NCBI RefSeq assembly: GCF_010183535.1
Contig: NC_071331.1
Coordinates: 1,550,001 to 1,614,000 of the forward strand
Origin: Caenorhabditis remanei
Taxonomy: Eukaryota > Nematoda > Chromadorea > Rhabditida > Rhabditidae
Direction: 5' to 3'
DNA: 64,000 bases
Position numbers and translations under genes: made by a program. Under the pieces are notes generated by a model. It was not told where the DNA came from and made no database searches. It was given only the letters and a program-made list of their open reading frames with translations. Within the stretch, counting starts at the first letter, position 1, and each line of letters begins with the position of its first letter. Below are positions 58,301-64,000 of this stretch, one piece after another.

Positions 58301-61195
58301 GAAAACCAGAGGATTCCAAACGTGTGGTCCGTTTCTGGATTGATCCACGTCATAAAAAGTTATGAGCCGTTTTCTAAAATGTGAAGACGTGAAGGATTTT
58401 TCGATATCATTGGATTCGGGAAAAATAGAGGATTCCAAACGTGTTGTCCGTTTCTGGATTGATCCACGTCATAAAAAGTTATGAGCCGTTTTCTAAAATG
58501 TGAAGACGTGAAGGATTTTTCGATATCATTGGATTCGGGAAAACCAGAGGATTCCAAACGTGTTGTCCGTTTCTGGATTGATCCACGTCATAAAAAGTTA
58601 TGAGCCGTTTTCTAAAATGTGAAGACGTGAAGGATTTTTCGATATCATTGGATTCGGGAAAACCAGAGGATTCCAAACGTGTGGTCCGTTTCTGGATTGA
58701 TCCACGTCATAAAAAGTTATGAGCCGTTTTCTAAAATGTGAAGACGTGAAGGATTTTTCGATATCATTGGATTCGGGAAAAATAGAGGATTCCAAACGTG
58801 TTGTCCGTTTCTGGATTGATCCACGTCATAAAAAGTTATGAGCCGTTTTCTAAAATGTGAAGACGTGAAGGATTTTTCGATATCATTGGATTCGGGAAAA
58901 ATAGAGGATTCCAAACGTGTGGTCCGTTTCTGGATTGATCCACGTCATAAAAAGTTATGAGCCGTTTTCTAAAATGTGAAGACGTGAAGGATTTTTCGAT
59001 ATCATTGGATTCGGGAAAACCAGAGGATTCCAAACGTGTTGTCCGTTTCTGGATTGATCCACGTCATAAAAAGTTATGAGCCGTTTTCTAAAATGTGAAG
59101 ACGTGAAGGATTTTTCGATATCATTGGATTCGGGAAAAATAGAGGATTCCAAACGTGTTGTCCGTTTCTGGATTGATCCACGTCATAAAAAGTTATGAGC
59201 CGTTTTCTAAAATGTGACGACGTGAAGGATTTTTCGATATCATTGGATTCGGGAAAAATAGAGGATTCCAAACGTGTTGTCCGTTTCTGGGTTGATCCAC
59301 GTCATAAAAAGTTATGAGCCGTTTTCTAAAATGTGAAGACGTGAAGGATTTTTCGATATCATTGGATTCGGGAAAACCAGAGGATTCCAAACGTGTTGTC
59401 CGTTTCTGGATTGATCCACGTCATAAAAAGTTATGAGCCGTTTTCTAAAATGTGAAGACGTGAAGGATTTTTCGATATCATTGGATTCGGGAAAACCAGA
59501 GGATTCCAAACGTGTTGTCCGTTTCTGGATTGATCCACGTCATAAAAAGTTATGAGCCGTTTTCTAAAATGTGAAGACGTGAAGGATTTTTCGATATCAT
59601 CGGATTCGGGAAAACCAGAGGATTCCAAACGTGTGGTCCGTTTCTGGATTGATCCACGTCATAAAAAGTTATGAGCCGTTTTCTAAAATGTGACGACGTG
59701 AAGGATTTTTCGATATCATTGGATTCGGGAAAAATAGAGGATTCCAAACGTGTTGTCCGTTTCTGGGTTGATCCACGTCATAAAAAGTTATGAGCCGTTT
59801 TCTAAAATGTGAAGACGTGAAGGATTTTTCGATATCATTGGATTCGGGAAAACCAGAGGATTCCAAACGTGTTGTCCGTTTCTGGGTTGATCCACGTCAT
59901 AAAAAGTTATGAGCCGTTTTCTAAAATGTGAAGACGTGAAGGATTTTTCGATATCATTGGATTCGGGAAAACCAGAGGATTCCAAACGTGTTGTCCGTTT
60001 CTGGATTGATCCACGTCATAAAAAGTTATGAGCCGTTTTCTAAAATGTGAAGACGTGAAGGATTTTTCGATATCATTGGATTCGGGAAAACCAGAGGATT
60101 CCAAACGTGTTGTCCGTTTCTGGATTGATCCACGTCATAAAAAGTTATGAGCCGTTTTCTAAAATGTGAAGACGTGAAGGATTTTTCGATATCATCGGAT
60201 TCGGGAAAACCAGAGGATTCCAAACGTGTGGTCCGTTTCTGGATTGATCCACGTCATAAAAAGTTATGAGCCGTTTTCTAAAATGTGACGACGTGAAGGA
60301 TTTTTCGATATCATTGGATTCGGGAAAAATAGAGGATTCCAAACGTGTTGTCCGTTTCTGGATTGATCCACGTCATAAAAAGTTATGAGCCGTTTTCTAA
60401 AATGTGAAGACGTAAAGGATTTTTTGATATCATCGGATTCGGAAAAAATAGAGAAATCCAATTTCGATCCACTGTAACACCCAGAAGGGTGGTGTTGAGA
60501 CGGAGTTTTAGTCGCCGTTAGACGACGACGAGCGACTGGTTGTAAAAGTTTTGGATTTTCTGCTCGAACACGGGAAAAATATGGCCAGTCGGTGTCTTAG
60601 TTTTGAACTCAAAAGCTGGACGTTCTTTCATTTTCTTTCAAGTCGAGCAAACTAATTTTTGAATACAAAACTTGCTAAGCACTGCGCACGAGGCGCAGCC
60701 GAGTACTGCGGAGCCCGCCGGGAGGCGGGGGACGCTAGTATCATATTGAGATTCTCTTGGGACCGGATCGTACTGTGACTCATATTCTGCATCCATTGGC
60801 TACCCAGGTCGGTTGCGCATTGATGGCTTCACCATGTAAATGGCCGAGAGGTCATGAGGAATGGTTGACAATCGGCAAGATTCAAACCATCTGCCTTGTC
60901 GGAGAAGTGTAAGTTTAGACATCCAAAGTTCTGGCACAGTTCTTACAACTGCGCTCCACCGAAATCTCCTAGATAAATGTCTCTGAGTTTCTCAACTGCG
61001 CACACAGTTTTCTTCGGTTTCAATAAAGCGCGGTTGTAAAAAGCGTGGACACTATTAAATTAATAATATACATTTTTCAGGGCCGCAATCGAAGGTAATG
61101 GGCGGATCTATGGAACGCCAGGATCGAAATGCTTGGAAGAGCAAGAAGATGGACTATGTGTTTCGAAGAACAGCTGCGTTTGCGATAATTTTTAA
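43350..61195 (+). CDS. Small secreted cysteine-rich protein with a giant satellite-filled intron
   Basis: Exons 43350-43389, 43438-43562, 43606-43761, then after about 17 kb 60751-60908 and 61081-61195; about 197 residues. Phases agree at every junction (1, 0, 0, 2). Exon 1 encodes a signal peptide (MLNFSILIMLLFT). The mature part has INSFRSRFANAAQIANMQKI, later HPLATQVGCALM and ICLVGEV, then a Cys-rich tail (KCLEEQEDGLC ... CVCDNF). The motifs NMxKI, PxxTxxGCA and a final Cys cluster match a nematode-restricted secreted family that I recall as SCP/CAP-like; the name is uncertain. Joining the two exon groups rests on phase and family order: each half is incomplete alone. The acceptor before exon 4 (ATATTGAG) is poor, 12 nt after a Helitron-like 3-prime end, so splicing may be impaired. 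AATAAA lies at 61343. Confidence 0.6.
43762..44860. other. Intron 3, first kilobase
   Basis: AT-rich intronic DNA with dispersed-repeat character. The frame at 44294-44575 has no domain. No other feature is supported before the tRNA-like sequence at 44861. Confidence 0.45.
44861..44937 (+). repeat. tRNA-derived (SINE-like) sequence
   Basis: TGGCGCAGTGG (44868-44878) is a good A box and GGTTCGAATCC (44911-44921) a perfect B box, 32 nt apart. A T-arm with four of five pairs can be drawn, and T runs follow. The acceptor sides do not pair, so it is a tRNA relic or SINE head, not a working tRNA. Confidence 0.55.
45240..60460 (-). repeat. 119-bp minisatellite, about 128 monomers
   Basis: Monomer landmarks on plus are GATCCACGTCATAAAAAGTT, ATGAGCCGTTTTCTAAAATG, GACGTGAAGGATTTTT and GATATCAT. 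Almost all units are 119 bp. One-base-shorter units occur at about 49961, 50793, 51506, 51862 and 52218, and one unit at 53417 has a 7-bp TTATGAG duplication. Two middle variants alternate (TTCGGGAAAACCAGAGG and TTCTTGAAAAATAGATG). Left of 54.7 kb units read TTTTTTGATATC; right of it TTTTTCGATATC. The apparent 65-codon minus-strand frame in each unit is a by-product of the repeat and is not called a gene. Confidence 0.97.
54868..55042. mobile_element. 175-bp palindromic MITE in the satellite, copy 2
   Basis: Inserted in one monomer at TTTTCTA/AAATG, with TA duplicated (54866-54867 and 55043-55044). Ends TTATGAATTC and GAATTCATAA are perfect inverted repeats and the arms are nearly perfect throughout, so it is younger than the copy at 32426-32600. 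Confidence 0.93.
60461..60738 (+). other. Right flank of the satellite up to the Helitron-like end
   Basis: Non-repetitive 280 bp with GTCGCCGTTAGACGACGACGAG and a GC-rich end containing GCGCACGAGGCGCAGCC. Most likely the 3-prime part of the Helitron-like element. Confidence 0.5.
60935..61045. mobile_element. Small inverted-repeat element in the last intron
   Basis: CACAGTTCTTACAACTGCGCTCC at the left and GCGCGGTTGTAA at the right form imperfect inverted repeats related to 32217-32339. It fills most of the 172-bp last intron without touching its splice sites. Confidence 0.6.
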
Positions 61196-61381
61196 TTTGA
61201 ATTTTGAACTTCTGCTAATTGCTAAATTTTTTATATGCTTATGATTCAAGCTTAAAAAAAAACAAAAACATTGCTTTCTTTGTAATCAATTTTATTGTAC
61301 TCTTCTCTGTTTCAAAAATATTTTAAGGGGTTTGAAAATCTGAATAAACTTGATCACACTACAACTCTTAGACCCGGATTT

Positions 61382-61559
61382 TTAATTCTTTTCCAGAATT
61401 TCTGCCACCACGGACTCCATCAGCTGTCCTAAAAGAAAAAGGTGCAAAACGTTCTAAAAGATGTGGTGCCGTTGTTTTTTTCGCACTTTCTGGGGGGAGA
61501 AGAGAAAGAATACTCACTCAATCGTGAGGATTGGTTCTCTTTCCTCGAGCGAGCAGCCG
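61382..61559 (-). CDS. Possible 3-prime exons of a convergent gene
   Basis: On the minus strand 61428-61382, after the acceptor CTTTTAG, reads QLMESVVAEILEKN and stop. AATAAA on the minus strand lies at 61296-61291, 86 nt beyond. A candidate preceding exon at 61559-61518 has donor GTGAGTA and joins in phase. Upstream exons are not found, so start and identity are unknown. It is oriented tail to tail with the secreted-protein gene, whose own AATAAA at 61343 would make the transcripts overlap. Confidence 0.3.
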
Positions 61560-62596
61560 CTTTTCAAAAAAAAAACTATTGGATAGCTTTTAGAAATGGG
61601 AAAAGAAGGGGACACTCAAATGTATTTTTCAAAGCAGAAAATTGAAAAGAAGTGCCATTGCGCTTTAAAAATTCAGAGAAGTTTTTACAATTTAGCACCT
61701 AATGATTAGAAAATTGAATTTTTTAAAAGGGTCGGAACTTCTGAGTCAAAAAATTTTTTTAAATAAAATAATGTTTAACACAATAAAACTCGAGAAATCA
61801 ACCAAGTTTTCTCACCTACTCGAAACAGAAACTTGACTAGACGCATGTACTCATTTTCATACATTATAGAAAATTAAAATTTCAATCCTGATAGATTTCG
61901 AAATTGAAAATTTAATTTCTGTAAACTACTACTCTATTGAAGAATCTTGTACTCCCAACCTCATCAAGACTATTGAAGATAATGAAGTAATCTTATTGAA
62001 ACAGTGAAATACTGTATTCTATCAAAAGTTTCACAAACTGTAAGCCGTTTCAGCATTTTTTTGGTTTTTGAACCGGCTTATGGCAACTTCAATAAGACCG
62101 AGTTTTCTTTGAAAATTTCGAAATGGGAAGTATTTCGTCCAAAAAGAATAAATCAATGCTCACCGTTTCAAAGGTATGTCATGTACATGGCAATTACTAG
62201 AAAACTTTAATTTTGATTCCTTCTCAATTGTGCCTATTTTCATAATTATTCGACAGGTAGATCTATTCGTGCCACCTGTTTCTTATCGCACCAATACAAA
62301 TAATATTTCTTTATGCACCAAATAATGATTTCTTTTTCAATTACCAAAGATAATGTGTTGAAAATGAAACAGAATTTTAGGAGTCTAGAATAACAGAACT
62401 AAGGTTTTTTCATCTGTTTCACATTAGAGATATGAATTTTAATGTAGAAATCATTTCAGTCTGTACAGAATCCAACAAGTGTTACTTTCTTAAGACTTCT
62501 TATCATTGCTCATATTGAACTTCCATGTTTCCGTAGAACTTCATCATTAGAACCCATTACCGTAGTAAATATTTTAAACTCATTTTAATTGAATGA
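61560..62596. other. Intergenic with 21U-type motifs
   Basis: CTGTTTCA on plus at 62414-62421 and on minus at 61997-62004 and 62365-62372. The minus copy at 61997 has TGAT with T at 61963, 41 nt on. A further plus copy lies at 61307-61314, in the 3-prime region of the secreted-protein gene. No exon is seen. Confidence 0.5.
62455..62475 (+). ncRNA. Predicted 21U-RNA
   Basis: Core at 62414, CATT with T 41 nt downstream. Confidence 0.4.
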
Positions 62597-62990
62597 TATA
62601 TAACGTGTTCTCTGTAAAACTCGAGCAACATCTGCCATAGAAACAGATTTTTATATTAGCGTGTACTAAGGGTCTTCGGTAACCCATATACAAAATTTTG
62701 ATGCCCACCTACCAGTCCCTGGGTTACTGTAGGTGCTCAAAGGAACAATTTTTTTTTAGTCGTAGAAGCCCAATTTTTTAGTGTAGTTTAAAGACGTTTA
62801 TTATAGTTTTTCTCACAAAGCTCATTTGAGCACCTACAGTAACCGGTAGGTGGGCATCAAAATTCTGTTTATGGGTTACCGAAGACCCTTAGTACAAACT
62901 GGGTAAACACTATCTTGCCTTTGGGGTTCTAAACCCCTACCTACAAGGGTGATGCTCGAGTCTTACGGAGAACACGTTATATGTATATAT
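62597..62990. mobile_element. Nested pair of inverted-repeat elements
   Basis: The outer arms carry TATAACGTGTTCTCTGTAA at the left and its near-inverse ending GAACACGTTATA at 62970-62981. Inside, 62666-62892 (CTAAGGGTCTTCGGTAACCC and inverse) is a second element flanked by TA on each side. The inner one inserted into the outer one. Confidence 0.75.
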
Positions 62991-63400
62991 TTTCAGTTAT
63001 TGCTCCTGTTTCTGAACCTCTAAATATATACCAAAATTTGAGAGTACAATGATCTTTTAATGGCCTTGCTATCCTGTTTCCATATTTTCTTTCAAAAGCT
63101 TCCATTTTTCCTCTTCTTTTAAATTTGTACAACTTTTACGAGAAGCTTTCTAGCTCGGAATAACTCAAATCTAAAATATTTTTGATATTTGTCAGCAAAG
63201 GGGACGAAGCCAAATGGTGTATGACAGTCAGAAAATATCTACCCCTCTTCTTAAATCTATTAAATAACCAAACTCGATTGTTACTTTTATGAAATATATA
63301 AGTTTTGAACCAACGTTCCACAGTGGGACTATTACTCTGTGGAACATCATACATTTTGAGTAATGAAACTTTACAAAGTTCAGTTGTGATCAAACATTTC
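62991..63400. other. Intergenic, nothing recognised
   Basis: A minus-strand frame at 63468-63136 has no domain that I know and begins inside the repeat that follows, so it is not called. Confidence 0.4.
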
Positions 63401-63557
63401 GTTGTACCCTTTGAGTATTCAGCTCGTTGTACCCTTTGAGTCAACAAACTGTTGTACCCTAAGAGCAACTTACTCGTTGTACCCTAAAAGTATAGTACCC
63501 TCTGAGTCATGGTACCCTAAGAGTCATTGTACCCTCAATCCGTTGTACCCTTGGAGT
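63401..63557 (+). repeat. Eight irregular copies of GTTGTACCCTTTGAGT
   Basis: Copies start near 63401, 63425, 63449, 63475, 63494, 63509, 63526 and 63541. The GTACCC core is constant while spacing varies from 15 to 26 bp, unlike an ordinary fixed-period tandem repeat. Confidence 0.75.
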
Positions 63558-64000
63558 ATGGGCCAACTCAATTAGGCACCTGCTTGAATCAGAAAATTGA
63601 GTAGACACAAAAGAATTCTTAAAGTGAATTGAAAGAAATTAAATGTATTCATTGGAGAAAGTTGCGATTATTAACTGAAACCCGTGTATTGAGCTACAAC
63701 GTTTTTGAAACATAGATTTTTGAAAATTATCAAGAGGAATTAGAGCTTTTTATCGCTTTGGATAAATCACGAATTTGTGAAAAAATAAAGGGGTACATTG
63801 TAAGAGTACTGAATTTCCAGAATCACATCGTAATTTACCAAGACTGTGAAACTGAATAAAATTATTTGCACTTAAAAAGTAAATCAAAAAGAGTAAGTAT
63901 ATTTTGACAGAACGGAAACGTATGGCACTTTTATCAGTGATACTGCTCACAAAAGAGGAAAAACATTGGTTGCCTTATTAATTTCTAACATTATTATTTG
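63558..64000. other. Intergenic, nothing recognised
   Basis: AT-rich DNA to the end of the window; no exon or repeat is supported. Confidence 0.4.

Larger units (their letters stand above)
44987..60738 (+). mobile_element. Possible giant Helitron carrying the 119-bp satellite
   Basis: The left end CCTTAACTATTAACAAACGC matches the Helitron 5-prime end at 13673 (TCTTTACTATTAACAAACGC) with its first base changed, and similarity continues for about 130 bp. The right end has hairpin CCCGCC-GGGA-GGCGGG (60714-60729) then GGGACG and CTAG before T, a Helitron-type 3-prime terminus. No Rep/helicase is present. The two ends could also come from different elements, since this 3-prime hairpin differs from that at 4352-4367. 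Confidence 0.5.

Noticed and set aside
45090..60461. More than one hundred 65-codon minus-strand frames, one per satellite monomer, as a protein repeat family
   Set aside because: The frames exist only because the 119-bp monomer lacks stops in that phase. Period 119 is not divisible by three, each ends after 65 codons, and nothing suggests translation.
63136..63468. A 110-residue minus-strand frame as a gene
   Set aside because: It starts inside the GTACCC repeat and matches no motif I recognise.

Overview
This window is AT-rich eukaryotic DNA from a Caenorhabditis-type nematode. The evidence is nematode-only chemoreceptor families (SRT-like and SRV-like), short introns ending TTTTCAG, many copies of the octamer CTGTTTCA (the core of the 21U-RNA/piRNA promoter, the Ruby motif), Cer1-like Ty3/gypsy and Helitron elements, and very many foldback elements and minisatellites. 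The species cannot be named from sequence alone.

Layout. 1-4.3 kb is repeat-rich intergenic DNA. 4.34-13.67 kb is a nested insertion: a short Helitron on the minus strand holding a complete 8,965-bp LTR retrotransposon with identical 475-bp LTRs, two long open frames and a leader with five conserved-loop hairpins. 13.7-17 kb holds the relic of an SRT-like chemoreceptor gene. 17.4-26 kb has a 0.86-kb foldback, diverged tandem copies of a unit of about 1.2 kb rich in 21U-RNA promoter motifs, a 1.66-kb foldback inserted in one copy, and a two-exon gene for a small secreted coiled-coil protein with two decayed copies. 28.2-31.7 kb is an SRV-like receptor gene on the minus strand, probably disabled, with a 1.6-kb foldback in its first intron. 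32-37 kb has MITEs, another receptor relic and more 21U-type motifs. 37.6-43.1 kb is a 97-98-bp minisatellite interrupted by a compact 1,510-bp LTR element with identical 259-bp LTRs and no recognisable gag or pol.

The most striking region runs from 43.35 to 61.2 kb. Five exons of one small secreted cysteine-rich protein gene join in phase, but intron 3 is about 17 kb long. Most of that intron is an array of about 128 copies of a 119-bp monomer, bracketed by sequences that look like Helitron 5-prime and 3-prime ends. The last 3 kb hold the possible 3-prime exons of a convergent minus-strand gene, a nested MITE pair, more 21U-type motifs and an eight-copy GTACCC-containing repeat.

The highlights are a likely piRNA (21U-RNA) cluster, covarying palindromic-loop hairpins in the retrotransposon leader, and a gene split by a giant satellite. 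All exon models were made by eye from splice-site and reading-phase agreement; no database search was run.
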